Origin: Streptomyces stelliscabiei
Lineage (GTDB): Bacteria; Actinomycetota; Actinomycetes; Streptomycetales; Streptomycetaceae
Length of the DNA: 64,000 nt
Assembly: GCF_014873495.1 (NCBI RefSeq)
Contig: NZ_JADBGF010000001.1
Span: 6,820,001 to 6,884,000 of the forward strand
Reading direction: 5' to 3'
The first letter of the stretch is position 1; every line of letters starts with the position of its first letter. This document shows, one piece after another, positions 19,001 through 27,598 of the stretch. Position numbers and translations under genes: made by a program. A model generated the notes under the pieces. That model was given only the letters and a program-made list of their open reading frames with translations. It searched no databases and was not told the origin of the DNA.

Positions 19001-20394
19001 AGTCGCCCACCGTCGGCGCGCTCGCCGCCCGCTTCGACGCGGGGGACGAGGCCAGGCCGCTGCCCGTGCCGAGCGAGTACGCCTCCGGCAGCACGGCGCC
19101 GTTGTCGGCCCAGCAGATGCAGATGTGGCACGAGTACCGCCGAAGCCTGTGTCGCGACATGTTCAACGTGCCGCTGTCGCAGCGGCTGACCGGTGCCGTC
19201 GACGCCGAGGCACTGCGCGCCGCCCTCGCCGATGTCGTCACCCGGCACGTTCCGCTGCGCACGCTCGTCCAGGACGACGGCAGCGGTCCGTGTGCGGTGA
19301 TCACGGAAGCCACCGCGGACGACATCCCATGGACGGAGACCAGGACCACGCCCGAGCGGCTGTCCGAGGATCTCGCGCACGCCGCCCGCCGCCACTTCGA
19401 CCTCGAGACCGAGATCCCGCTGCGGGCCGTACTGTTCACGCTCGGCCCGGACGAGTCCGTACTGCTGCTGGTCATGCATCACATCGCCGCCGACGGCTGG
19501 TCCTTCGGCCCCCTGCTGGAGGACCTGGTCCGCGCCTACCGCGCCCGGACCGAGGGGCGCGCACCACAGTGGGAGCCGCTGTCCTTCGGCTACCTCGACT
19601 ACGTCGCCTGGCAGCGCCGGCTGCTCGGCGCCACGGACGACCCGAGCGACGTCGCGCTGCGCCAGGCGGAGTACTGGAGGAAGACGCTGCACGGTGCCGA
19701 CGACAGGCCGGTCCTGGAGACCGACAGCCCGGCGCCGGCCCAGCAGGACTTTGCCGGCAGGTCCCTCGATCTTCCGCTCGAAGTCGGCGGCCACCGGGTG
19801 CTGACAGCCGCGGCCCGTGAGCACGGTGTCACCGTCTTCATGATCCTGCACGCCGCGCTCGTCGCACTGCTCGCCCGCAGGGGAGCAGGAGGGGACGTCA
19901 CCGTCGTGACCGCGGTGGCCGGCCGGACCGACACCCAGTTCGAACCGCTGGTGGGCCTCTTCGCCAACACCTTGGCGCTGCGCACCGACACGTCGGGCAA
20001 CCCCACCTTCCGCGAACTGCTGGACCGGGTCCGCGTGACCGATCTCGGTGCCTATGCCCACCAGGACCTGCTCTTCGAGCGCCTGGCCGACGTGCCACCG
20101 CCCCAGGTGTCACTCGTCCTGCGCACGGTCGCAGCTCCGCCGGCCGACCTGCCGGGCCTCACCATCAGTCCCGGCCCACGGCCGGCGAGCGAATCCGCCC
20201 GCTATCCGGTGCTGTGGACCGTGGAGCATCTGGCCTCCGCCGCGGACGGCGGGACGCTGCGCAGCCACATCCAGTACCAGAGCGGGCTGCTGCGCGACGA
20301 CACGGTCGTCCGGCTCGCCCAGCAGTACGAAGTCGTGCTGTCCCTGTTGTTGAAGGATCCCGATCTCCGCGTCCAGGACCTCCCACTGCAGTGA
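16018..20394 (+). CDS. txtA: Thaxtomin NRPS TxtA (A-M-PCP-C)
   Basis: Single-module peptide synthetase of 1458 aa. The adenylation core carries YIIYTSGSTGIPKG at about residue 172. An N-methyltransferase is inserted in the A domain, with SAM motif VLEIGCGSG near 537. The carrier domain has FFAVGGNSLLATR with its Ser near 968, and a condensation domain has HHIAADGW near 1155. No initial C domain and no thioesterase are present. Reading the binding pocket by eye gives D-A-W-T-V-A-A-V, close to the phenylalanine code of GrsA, so TxtA probably activates and N-methylates L-Phe. The GTG start at 16018 follows GAGAGGAA; the longer frame from 15682 encodes an unlikely Arg/Pro-rich leader. txtB follows after 47 bp. 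Confidence 0.95.
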   Translation: MSHLTGEDLPEGALATTWPSLLEARVADTPDAIALVAGDTALTYAQFNARANRLARWLKYLGAGPERSVGLVLGRSADFFLCATAVLKCGAAYLPLDPNYPVERLSFMARDAAPVVLVTTSDVRGDLLGQLPTGSLVVLDDEATEDVLRRLPDHDMEDGERLEPLRPASPAYIIYTSGSTGIPKGVVVTHQGVASLIATQRRRLAVTGASRVLAFSSPSFDASFWEMSMALLAGAALVVGRPGRLLPDAELAALIADHGVTHVTLPPSVAGALGPDMLPPSVTLVVAGEACPAALVQRWRPHRTMVNAYGPTESTVCATMSDPLADDVAPPVGRAVDGTRIHVLDDRLAPVVPGAVGEIYIAGHSLARGYLERPGLTAQRFVADPFGPAGSRMYRSGDLGRWTRSGDLEFVGRADDQVKVRGFRIEPGEIESVIAGCRGVRQAAVVLREDRPGEPYLAAYVIPENAAADEAAGEEPDGQLDAWRRLYDDLYGRADTADFGEDFSGWVSSYGGRPIEGMREWREQTVRQIRELAPRRVLEIGCGSGLLLSQLAGDCESYWGTDISGALIERLRGQVAERPGLADRVVLQQLSAHELGSLPSGGFDTVVLNSVIQYFPSGDYLFDILREVSRLLVPGGAVFLGDVRNLRLLRTFHAGGLLAAATHTDTPQTVCAAIDRAMAQEKELLVDPEFFTTAVGALPGMTLESCTLKRGGYDNELSRYRYEVVLRKHAGPADDTGPTDDAGPVVRLRWDGEMASLADVADRLRRGKPERLCVTGIPNGRVAGEHAATLALFDRRPLHEVLSLGQAPAGVAPEDLRRLGAELGYRVDCTWSSEDDALIDASFTRAGALVPRPAPRTDAEPDGFSPARFTNRPAFARPDSQTMASLPGQVAAKLPAFMVPEVFVPLDRLPVTVNGKLDRGALPRPRRAAHASGRPPRTAREEVLAAIFADVLATADVTADSDFFAVGGNSLLATRLAAEVRRRLNTEMPLSWLFESPTVGALAARFDAGDEARPLPVPSEYASGSTAPLSAQQMQMWHEYRRSLCRDMFNVPLSQRLTGAVDAEALRAALADVVTRHVPLRTLVQDDGSGPCAVITEATADDIPWTETRTTPERLSEDLAHAARRHFDLETEIPLRAVLFTLGPDESVLLLVMHHIAADGWSFGPLLEDLVRAYRARTEGRAPQWEPLSFGYLDYVAWQRRLLGATDDPSDVALRQAEYWRKTLHGADDRPVLETDSPAPAQQDFAGRSLDLPLEVGGHRVLTAAAREHGVTVFMILHAALVALLARRGAGGDVTVVTAVAGRTDTQFEPLVGLFANTLALRTDTSGNPTFRELLDRVRVTDLGAYAHQDLLFERLADVPPPQVSLVLRTVAAPPADLPGLTISPGPRPASESARYPVLWTVEHLASAADGGTLRSHIQYQSGLLRDDTVVRLAQQYEVVLSLLLKDPDLRVQDLPLQ

Positions 20395-20441
20395 CTCCCA
20401 GGGCCAGCCCGTCCGATCCCATCATCTGTGAGGTCCACTCG

Positions 20442-23400
20442 ATGTCCATGCTGCCGCCGGGGCGAAGCCGCACCACGGCCTCGCCCGCCGGGGCCCAGGC
20501 CGGCCCCGAGTTCACCCCCGGCCTATGGGGACGGCTCTTCGAAGCCCGTGTCGACGCCGCCCCCGAATCCACCGCGATCAACTCCGCGAGCGAGCGGCTG
20601 AGTTACGCCGAACTGAACCGGCGGGCCAACCGCCTCGCCAGGTTGCTCATCGCACGTGGCGCCGGCCCGGAGAGCCTGGTCGGTCTCGCCCTGCCGCGCT
20701 CGACCGACTTCGTGGTGGCCGTGGCGGCCGTACTGAAATCGGGCGCCGGCTACTTCCCGATGGATCCGGACTATCCTCCGCAGCGGCTGGCGTTCATGCT
20801 CGCCGACGCCGCTCCCATGCTGGTGCTGACCAGGAGTGACATCGAGCCTGAGCTGCCGGCCGAGGCGGCCTCCCGCACGGTGGTGCTGGACGACCCGGCC
20901 GTCGTACGGACCCTGGCCGACTGCTCCGCGGCGGATGTGGCGGACGACGAACGCGGCGCCCCGCTCCGGACCCGGCATCCGGCCTATGTCATCTACACCT
21001 CGGGTTCCACCGGTACTCCCAAAGGAGTGGTCCTCACCCACCACGGCATCGCCAGCCTGGTGGGCAGCCATGCGCGGGACCTGGGGATCGGGCCGTCCAG
21101 CCGGTTGCTGCTCTTTTCCTCGCCGAGTTTCGACGGCGCCTTCTGGGACGTGTCGATGGCCTTGCTCACTGGCGCCACGCTGGTGGTCGCACCGCGTGAA
21201 CGGCTCCTGCCCGGACCGGAGTTCAGTGCGCTCGCCGCCGAGGAGGGCATCACCCACTTCACCCTGCCGGCCTCCACGCTCGCCGCCCTGCCGGACGGCG
21301 CTCTGCCCGCCGGGGCCACCGTCGTCAATGTGGGCGAGGCCTGCAACAGCGAGCTGGTGCGCCGCTGGTCGCCGGGCCGGCTGCTGGTGAACGCGTACGG
21401 ACCGACCGAATCGACCGTCTCCGCGACCATGAGCGGACCGTTGGCCGGGGCAGGCATCCCGCCCATCGGCCGTCCGCTCTCGGACACCCGCATCCACGTC
21501 CTCGACGAGCGGCTCCGGCCGGTACCGCCGGGAGCGGTCGGAGAGATCCACATCGCCGGAGCGGGGCTGGCCCGCGGGTACCTGGGGCGGCCCGCGCTGA
21601 CCGCCGAGCGGTTCGTGGCCGACCCCTTCGGGACGCCGGGCGAGCGGATGTACCGGACCGGCGACCGGGTGAGGGTGCGTGACGACGGGCAACTGGAGTT
21701 CGTGGGCCGGGTCGACGACCAGGCGAAGATACGGGGTTTCCGAGTGGAGCCCGGCGAGGTCGAAGCCGTGCTGCGCGACCATCCCGAGGTCGCGCAGGCC
21801 GCGGTGGTGGTCCGGGAGGACACTCCGGGAGACCAGAGGCTCGTCGCCTATGTCGTGCCGGACCACCCGGCCGTGCGGCAGGCCGACGACACCACCTCGG
21901 AGCACGTCGAGGAATGGCAACGGCTCTACGACGAGGTCTACAGCGCAGTGGGAGCGCTCCCCCTGGGGGAGGACTTCAGCGGCTGGAACAGCACCTACGA
22001 CGGCGAGCCCATTCCCGTGCCTCAGATGCAAGCCTGGCGGGACGCCACGGTCGACAGCATCCGTGCCCTGCGACCGCGCCGGGTACTGGAGATCGGCGTG
22101 GGCACCGGGCTGCTGCTGTCCCGCCTCGCCGGTGACTGCGAGGCGTACTGGGCCACCGACTTCTCCGCCGAGGTGATCGAGACACTCGGCAAGAAGGTGG
22201 ACGTCGACCCGGTGCTGCGGGAGAAGGTCCACCTGCTGCACGGTCCCGCACACGACCTCCCCGGCCTCCCCGAGGGGTACTTCGACACCGTTGTCCTCAA
22301 CTCGGTGATCCAGTACTTTCCGTCGGCCGACTACCTGGTGAGCGTCCTGCGCGAGGCGGCACGCCTGCTGGCGCCGGGCGGCCGGGTGTTCGTCGGCGAC
22401 ATCCGGCACCTGCGTCTGCTGCGCCCGCTGCGCAGCGCCGTCCGGCTGCGCTCCGCCACCCGGCGGGAAGCCTCTGCCTCCGCCGTCCGCGCGGCGGTCG
22501 AGCAGGACCTGGTGGATGAGAAGGAGTTGCTCCTCGACCCCGCGTTCTTCGCCGCGGTACCCCGGTGGATCCCGCAGCTCCGCGGGGTACGCACAGCGGT
22601 GCAGCGCGGCACGCACCACAACGAACTGACCCGCTACCGGTACGACGCGGTGCTCATCAAGGAGCCGGTGGAAACCGGTACCGCTGCGCCGGACGCGCAG
22701 ACACTGACCTGGGGCACGGATGTAAGCGGACTGCAGGAGTTGTCCGGCCTGCTGGCCCGCACCCGCACGTCGCTGCTGCTGCGCGGCGTGCCGAACAGCC
22801 GGATCCTCGGTGAGGCATCGGCCGCGACGGCGCTGACCACGGCCCGGTCGCTCGACGAGCCGTTGCGGTTGCTGCAAGAACCGGCGGCAGGGATCGACCC
22901 CGAGGAACTGCACGCCCTGGGCGGGGGCGCCGGCTGCGAGGTCCACCTCACGTGGTCGGCGCAGGACCCCACGCGACTGGACGCCTGTTTCACACCCGTG
23001 GGCGGTGAACCGGGCGCCGTCCCGCTGGCGGAGTCCGCCGACAGCGGCAGGACGTCGCCCGGTGACCACGCCAACCAGCCGACCACGCACCGGACCGGCA
23101 ACGCCCTGATGGGCAAGCTCCCCGGCTATCTGGCCGCCAGGCTCCCCGCGTACCTGCGGCCCAGCGCCGTGGTACGCATCGCGTCGCTCCCCCTCACCGT
23201 CAACGGCAAGCTCGACCGCGCGGCGCTGCCCCCTCCCGCCCTGTTCCCGCGGGCTGACGGGCAGGCGCCCCGCACTCCGCGCGAGGAGATCCTCGCCAAT
23301 CTCTTCGCCGATGTGCTCGGCCTGCCCGGGGTGCCGAGGGACGCCGACTTCTTCGCCCTGGGCGGCAACTCGCTACTGGCCACGCGCCTCGTCGGCCGTA

Positions 23401-24908
23401 TCGCGAAACACCTCGAAGTCGATGTTCCGATCGCCTGGATCTTCGAGACACCGACCGTCGAGGGCCTGGCCGGGCGTACCGCTCCGGCGAGCAGGCTCCG
23501 CCCGCTGTTGCTCTGCCGCGACGAGTACCACGCGGCGGTGCCGCTCTCGCACAGCCAGTACGGCATGTGGTTCATCAACCAACTCGGCGGACCCGCGAGC
23601 CGGATCTACAACGTGCCGTACTGCCTGCGGATCACGGGCCGGGTGGACACCGGGGCGCTGCGGACCGCACTCGATGACGTCGTGGCTCGTCACGAACCCC
23701 TGCGTACCGTCTTCCCCGATGACGGTGACGGCCCCCGCCAACGGGTCCTCGCCCCCGAGGACGCCGCGGTGGTCCTTCATGAGACCGACGCCGCCGAAGA
23801 CCGTCTGGCCGGCCACCTGGCGCGGGCCGCGGCGGAACCCTTCGAGCTCAGGACGGACCTTCCCCTGCGCGCACGCCTGTTCCGGCACGGACAGGACCGG
23901 TACACGCTCCTGCTCCTGATGCACCACATCACCGTGGACGCCTGGTCGCTGGCCCCCCTGACGGCGGACCTGGCGCACGCCTACCGGGCGCGGCTGGGGC
24001 AGCGGGCCCCGCAGTGGCAGCCGCTGCCGGTTCACTATCGCGACTACGCCGTATGGCACAACGAGCAAGCAGCCGAGGCGCAGGACCGCGGCAGCGGCTT
24101 CGGGCGCCAGCTCGCCTTCTGGGAGCGGACGCTGCGCGGTCTTCCGGTCGAGACGCGGCTGCCGGCCGACCGGAGCCGTCCGGCCAGACCTACCTATCGT
24201 GGCGACACCGTCCACACCCACGTCGAAGCCTCCCTCCATCAGGAACTGCTCAACTGCGCGCGGGAGACGGGCGCGACGCTCTTCATGGTGCTGCACGCCG
24301 CGCTCGCGGCACTGCTGACCCGGCTGGGCGGCGGCACCGACATCGTCGTCGGCACCGCTGCCGCGGCGCGCACGGACCCCGCGCTGGACGACCTCGTCGG
24401 GCTGTTCGCCAACAGTGTCGTCCTTCGCGTCGACACCTCGGGCGACCCGACGTTCCGCACCCTGCTCGCTCGGACCCGGGCCGTGGACCTCGACGCCTTC
24501 ACCCACCAGGAGGTCCCGTTCGACCAGGTGGTGGATCGCGTCAACCCGGCACGCCACCCGGCACGTCACCCGCTCTACCAGACGGCCCTCGTCCTGCACG
24601 CACCGCCCGGCGACGGCCATCGGGCCGACTCCGTCACCCTCACCCCCGAACCGCCCCCGAACACCGGAACGGCCCGCTTCGATCTGATGTTCAACTGGGA
24701 CGAGAGCCGGGACAGCGCCGGCCTCGCCCAGGGCCTCACCGGCCGTACCGAGTACAGCTCGGACCTCTTCTCCCAGGAGACAGTCGAACTGCTCCTGGAG
24801 CGGTATCTCCTGCTGCTGTCCGCCGCGGTCCGCGACCCGGACGCACGCCTTCACACCCTGGACATCCTCACCGAGCCGGAACGGCGGGCCTTCTCACCAC
24901 GGCCGTAG
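20442..24908 (+). CDS. txtB: Thaxtomin NRPS TxtB (A-M-PCP-C)
   Basis: 1488-aa single-module synthetase with the same build as TxtA. YVIYTSGSTGTPKG lies near residue 182, the N-methyltransferase motif VLEIGVGTG near 548, FFALGGNSLLATR near 974 and a C-terminal condensation domain near 1161. The condensation motif reads HHITVDAW, keeping both His and the Asp but with Ala for the usual Gly. The pocket, read by eye, is D-G-W-T-V-V-A-V. Gly at the second position enlarges the pocket, consistent with 4-nitro-L-tryptophan. The ATG at 20442 follows GAGG. A CebR-type box lies inside the gene in the linker before the methyltransferase. It is followed by txtH in the same operon. Confidence 0.95.
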   Translation: MSMLPPGRSRTTASPAGAQAGPEFTPGLWGRLFEARVDAAPESTAINSASERLSYAELNRRANRLARLLIARGAGPESLVGLALPRSTDFVVAVAAVLKSGAGYFPMDPDYPPQRLAFMLADAAPMLVLTRSDIEPELPAEAASRTVVLDDPAVVRTLADCSAADVADDERGAPLRTRHPAYVIYTSGSTGTPKGVVLTHHGIASLVGSHARDLGIGPSSRLLLFSSPSFDGAFWDVSMALLTGATLVVAPRERLLPGPEFSALAAEEGITHFTLPASTLAALPDGALPAGATVVNVGEACNSELVRRWSPGRLLVNAYGPTESTVSATMSGPLAGAGIPPIGRPLSDTRIHVLDERLRPVPPGAVGEIHIAGAGLARGYLGRPALTAERFVADPFGTPGERMYRTGDRVRVRDDGQLEFVGRVDDQAKIRGFRVEPGEVEAVLRDHPEVAQAAVVVREDTPGDQRLVAYVVPDHPAVRQADDTTSEHVEEWQRLYDEVYSAVGALPLGEDFSGWNSTYDGEPIPVPQMQAWRDATVDSIRALRPRRVLEIGVGTGLLLSRLAGDCEAYWATDFSAEVIETLGKKVDVDPVLREKVHLLHGPAHDLPGLPEGYFDTVVLNSVIQYFPSADYLVSVLREAARLLAPGGRVFVGDIRHLRLLRPLRSAVRLRSATRREASASAVRAAVEQDLVDEKELLLDPAFFAAVPRWIPQLRGVRTAVQRGTHHNELTRYRYDAVLIKEPVETGTAAPDAQTLTWGTDVSGLQELSGLLARTRTSLLLRGVPNSRILGEASAATALTTARSLDEPLRLLQEPAAGIDPEELHALGGGAGCEVHLTWSAQDPTRLDACFTPVGGEPGAVPLAESADSGRTSPGDHANQPTTHRTGNALMGKLPGYLAARLPAYLRPSAVVRIASLPLTVNGKLDRAALPPPALFPRADGQAPRTPREEILANLFADVLGLPGVPRDADFFALGGNSLLATRLVGRIAKHLEVDVPIAWIFETPTVEGLAGRTAPASRLRPLLLCRDEYHAAVPLSHSQYGMWFINQLGGPASRIYNVPYCLRITGRVDTGALRTALDDVVARHEPLRTVFPDDGDGPRQRVLAPEDAAVVLHETDAAEDRLAGHLARAAAEPFELRTDLPLRARLFRHGQDRYTLLLLMHHITVDAWSLAPLTADLAHAYRARLGQRAPQWQPLPVHYRDYAVWHNEQAAEAQDRGSGFGRQLAFWERTLRGLPVETRLPADRSRPARPTYRGDTVHTHVEASLHQELLNCARETGATLFMVLHAALAALLTRLGGGTDIVVGTAAAARTDPALDDLVGLFANSVVLRVDTSGDPTFRTLLARTRAVDLDAFTHQEVPFDQVVDRVNPARHPARHPLYQTALVLHAPPGDGHRADSVTLTPEPPPNTGTARFDLMFNWDESRDSAGLAQGLTGRTEYSSDLFSQETVELLLERYLLLLSAAVRDPDARLHTLDILTEPERRAFSPRP
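21949..21962. promoter_or_regulatory. CebR-type operator inside txtB
   Basis: TGGGAGCGCTCCCC matches the CebR palindrome except the last base. It lies about 1.5 kb into txtB, in codons for VGALPL between the A and M domains, so binding there would be a roadblock to elongation or a co-operative repression site. An intragenic CebR site in txtB is known from the scab pathogen literature. Confidence 0.8.
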
Positions 24909-24997
24909 CCGTCCGACCCCGAATCATCGCGAAAGCCACCGAAAGCACCGTCAATTCCCGGTGCCGGGCCCTCTTTGCCGACTAGGAGAAATTCACC

Positions 24998-25195
24998 GTG
25001 CCCTCACCCTTCGACGACCATGACGGGCAGTTCCATGTGCTCCGCAACGAGGAAGGCCAGTTCTCACTCTGGCCGAATTTCGCCGACATCCCCTCCGGGT
25101 GGCGTTCCGTGAGCGGGCCGAGCCCCCGCGGAAGCGCCCTTGAGTACATCGAGAAGGAATGGACGGACATGCGCCCGGCGTCCGTCCGTGAATGA
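24998..25195 (+). CDS. txtH: MbtH-like protein TxtH
   Basis: 65-aa MbtH-like chaperone needed for soluble, active adenylation domains of TxtA and TxtB. The family signature is present: NEEGQFSLWP, then PSGWRSV, LEYIEKEWTDMRPAS, with the conserved Trp residues. Start GTG 24998 follows AGGAG. It begins 89 bp after txtB and is likely co-transcribed with txtA-txtB. A 15-bp perfect hairpin lies about 200 bp downstream. Confidence 0.95.
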   Translation: MPSPFDDHDGQFHVLRNEEGQFSLWPNFADIPSGWRSVSGPSPRGSALEYIEKEWTDMRPASVRE

Positions 25196-25699
25196 CCCGG
25201 CCAATAACATCGAGCGGGGCCACGGGTCGCCGAGAACCGGGCCGTTTACGGCTGGCTCGGCTGGGCGACCGCCGATTCCGAGGACGTGGTGTCCCTGCCG
25301 ATGGTCTCGTACGGCACCGACGCCGCACCGGCTCCGGTGGTGGTCCCGAAGGCCGGCCGGGGCCGGGCGAAGCGCTTGGGCGGTGCTGGACCGGCTGGGT
25401 GGGGCACGTCGGTGCCCCACCCAGCCGAACGCCGGACGACGGAGACGGACTGTCTCGGCGCGATGCTGGAGACCTTCCGGAAACCCGGCGAGTCCGGCGT
25501 AGGTGCCGACGAGGGTTCGTGCCTGCCATCGGGTGGGCACCCGGGAAGGAGCGCGCCTGCCACGTGTCGGCTCCGCCGCCATCAAGGGTGACCTCCATTC
25601 CGCACCCGTCGCCGGTTCTGTCGTAGACGCCGTCCTCGGCGTGTTCACGGACGGCGCGCGCAGCGGTCACAAGCGTGTGATGGCCGCGTCGACCCGGCC
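25196..25699. other. Decayed DNA after txtH with a strong hairpin
   Basis: No intact gene is supported. Its position in front of the oxidase remnant suggests it is the eroded 5' part of that gene, but no residue pattern confirms it. It contains the hairpin at 25392-25427. Confidence 0.4.
25392..25427 (+). terminator. Perfect 15-bp hairpin downstream of txtH
   Basis: Arms 25392-25406 and 25413-25427 are fully complementary with a 6-nt loop. It could end the txtA-txtB-txtH transcript, which would leave txtC to its own promoter. Alternatively it is read through and txtC stays in the operon. Confidence 0.65.
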
Positions 25700-25908
25700 G
25701 CGACGGCGTCCTGGCACCTGGGCGCGCAGTACTTCCTGGGCAGCCGACCGCGTCGCACAGCGCCGGCGTCTGCGGCACCTACGGCGGATTCACCGAGCCG
25801 GACCTGCAGGACTGACGTGAGTACTACCGCGACAACGCCGCCCGGCTCTCCCGGGTCAAGGCGGCCTGTGACCCGGACCGCTTCTTCAGTTTCGACCAGG
25901 CGGTATGA
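25700..25908 (+). pseudogene. FAD-linked oxidase (berberine-bridge enzyme type) C-terminal remnant
   Basis: The segment before txtC encodes the BBE C-terminal domain of FAD-linked oxidases. GTYGGFTEPDLQD is followed by TGA where the family has Trp (DW), then REYYRDNAARLSRVKAACDP and DRFFSFDQAV before the natural stop at 25906. The preceding piece, reading ATASWHLGAQYFLG, is in another frame, so there is at least one frameshift plus a nonsense codon. The FAD-binding half is unrecognisable. Such enzymes often tailor natural products by oxidation or cyclisation. An intact relative may once have acted on a thaxtomin-like product, which is inference. Confidence 0.7.
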
Positions 25909-25970
25909 CGCGAGACGCCGTCACGACGCCGCACGGCCCAGGCCTGCGGTCTTGGAAAGGAAACGACACC

Positions 25971-27158
25971 ATGGAATCTCCGGCCACCCAGGTCGACCCG
26001 GCGAACTCGCCGTTGGAGCCCTATCACATCTACCCGGAGGCCAAGTCCTGCCCGGTGGCGAAGGTCGGTCTGTGGAACGGCACGCCGGCGCACGTGTTCT
26101 CCGGGTATGAGGATGTGCGGACCGTGCTGCAGGACAGGCGGTTCAGCTCGGACTCGCGCCGACCCAACTTCACCGAACTCACTCCGACGCTCCAGTCGCA
26201 GGCCGCGGCACCGCCGTTCGTACGCACCGACAATCCTGATCACCGGCGCCTGCGGGGCACCATCGCACGCGAGTTCCTGCCCAAGCACATCGAGCTGCTG
26301 CGCCCCGCGATCCGCGAGATCGTCCAGGGTGTGCTCGACGGGCTCGCCGAGACCGCGCCTCCCCAGGACATGCTCGAGGCCTTCGCCGTACCGGTCGCGT
26401 CCGCGACCGTCTTCCGGCTGCTGGGGATTCCGGCCGAGGACCGCGCGTTGCTCACCCGATGCGTCAAGGGCGTGGTCTCGGCGGTGGGGAGCGAGGACGA
26501 AGGTGCCGAGGTGTTCCGGACACTCGGCGAGTACATCGGCGGGCTCGTCCAGGACCCCTCCGAACTGCCCGAGGACAGCCTGATCCGGCGCCTGGTGACG
26601 GGCCCGTACCAGGAGAAGCAGCTCACCTTCCACGAGACCATCGGCGTGATCCTCATGCTCATCGTCGGGGGCTACGACACGACGGCCAGCACCATCTCGC
26701 TGTCCTTGGTGAGTTATGCACTGCAGCCGGAGAAGTTCTCCGTCGTCCACGAACACCCGGAGCGGATACCCCTGCTCGTCGAGGAGTTGCTGCGCTATCA
26801 CACCGTCTCGCAGCTCGGACTGGGCAGGATCGCCACCGAGGACGTCGAGGTGGGCGGCGTCACGGTGCGGGCCGGCCAGATGGTGGTGGCGGCACTCCCC
26901 CTGGCCAACCGGGACGAGAGTGTCTTCCCGAACCCGGACGAACTCGACTTCGACCGCCCGTCCGTGCCCCATGTCGGCTTCGGTTACGGACCCCACCAGT
27001 GCGTCGGCCAGGCACTGGCCCGAGTCGAACTCCAGGAGGCCATTCCCGCGGTGATCCGACGGCTGCCCGGCATGCGGCTCGCCTGCGCTCTGGAAGACCT
27101 GCCGTTCCGGCACGACATGGCCACCTACGGCATCCATGAGCTGCCCATGACCTGGTGA
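25971..27158 (+). CDS. txtC: Cytochrome P450 TxtC, thaxtomin hydroxylase
   Basis: TxtC hydroxylates the cyclic dipeptide thaxtomin D at the diketopiperazine alpha carbon and the phenyl ring, giving thaxtomin A. The 395-aa protein has the haem ligand Cys344 in FGYGPHQCVGQ, the ExxR motif in EELLRYH, and an I-helix GGYDTTAST with the normal acid-alcohol pair, unlike TxtE. The ATG at 25971 follows GGAAAGGA; the frame opens earlier at 25905, but that part overlaps the oxidase remnant. Redox partners are not encoded in the window. Confidence 0.95.
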   Translation: MESPATQVDPANSPLEPYHIYPEAKSCPVAKVGLWNGTPAHVFSGYEDVRTVLQDRRFSSDSRRPNFTELTPTLQSQAAAPPFVRTDNPDHRRLRGTIAREFLPKHIELLRPAIREIVQGVLDGLAETAPPQDMLEAFAVPVASATVFRLLGIPAEDRALLTRCVKGVVSAVGSEDEGAEVFRTLGEYIGGLVQDPSELPEDSLIRRLVTGPYQEKQLTFHETIGVILMLIVGGYDTTASTISLSLVSYALQPEKFSVVHEHPERIPLLVEELLRYHTVSQLGLGRIATEDVEVGGVTVRAGQMVVAALPLANRDESVFPNPDELDFDRPSVPHVGFGYGPHQCVGQALARVELQEAIPAVIRRLPGMRLACALEDLPFRHDMATYGIHELPMTW

Positions 27159-27376
27159 CCGGGCCTGCCGCGAGGCGAGCACCAGTGTCACGTGCCTACG
27201 ACGCGTCGGCCGAGGGAGCGGCGCAGCGGGCGGTCATACCGGCGCGCCCGCCTCTCGGCGTCGCTCGAATCCTGGTTCTGGATCACTATCAGTGCCAGGG
27301 CCACGGAGGGCCGACAGTGACCCACTTGGTGATCTTCGCCCGAACCTGATCTTGATCTGAGGTCAGGAGGGAGAGG

Positions 27377-27598
27377 GTGATCTGCGTGGAGGACTGGGCG
27401 GAGATTCGCAGGCTGCACCGGGCCGAGCAGATGCAGGTCCGGGCGATCGCGAGGCATCTGGGCATCTCGAAGAACACGGTCAAGCGGGCATTGGCCAGCG
27501 ACCGGCCGCCGAAGTGCGAGCGTCCGGCCAAGGGCTCGGTGGTCGACGCCGTCGAGGTAGAAGACGGTCCTCGGGGGGCCGTGCTGATTCTGTGCTGA
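27377..27598 (+). pseudogene. IS21-family IstA transposase, truncated after the HTH
   Basis: The first 60 residues are a good IstA N-terminus: CVEDWAEIRRLHRAEQMQVR, then the helix-turn-helix AIARHLGISKNTVKRALASD. It breaks off after AKGSVVDAVEVE, within a few codons of the start of the right 191-bp repeat at 27581. The catalytic DDE domain and IstB are missing. The truncation point coincides with the island boundary, so the repeat or its recombination probably cut the IS. Confidence 0.8.

Noticed and set aside
17866..23090. Long minus-strand frames (731 and 855 codons) opposite txtA and txtB
   Set aside because: Shadow frames of the NRPS genes; products lack families and good starts.
25905..25970. 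Upstream start for txtC
   Set aside because: The extra codons overlap the end of the oxidase remnant; ATG 25971 has a proper SD and the normal P450 N-terminus.
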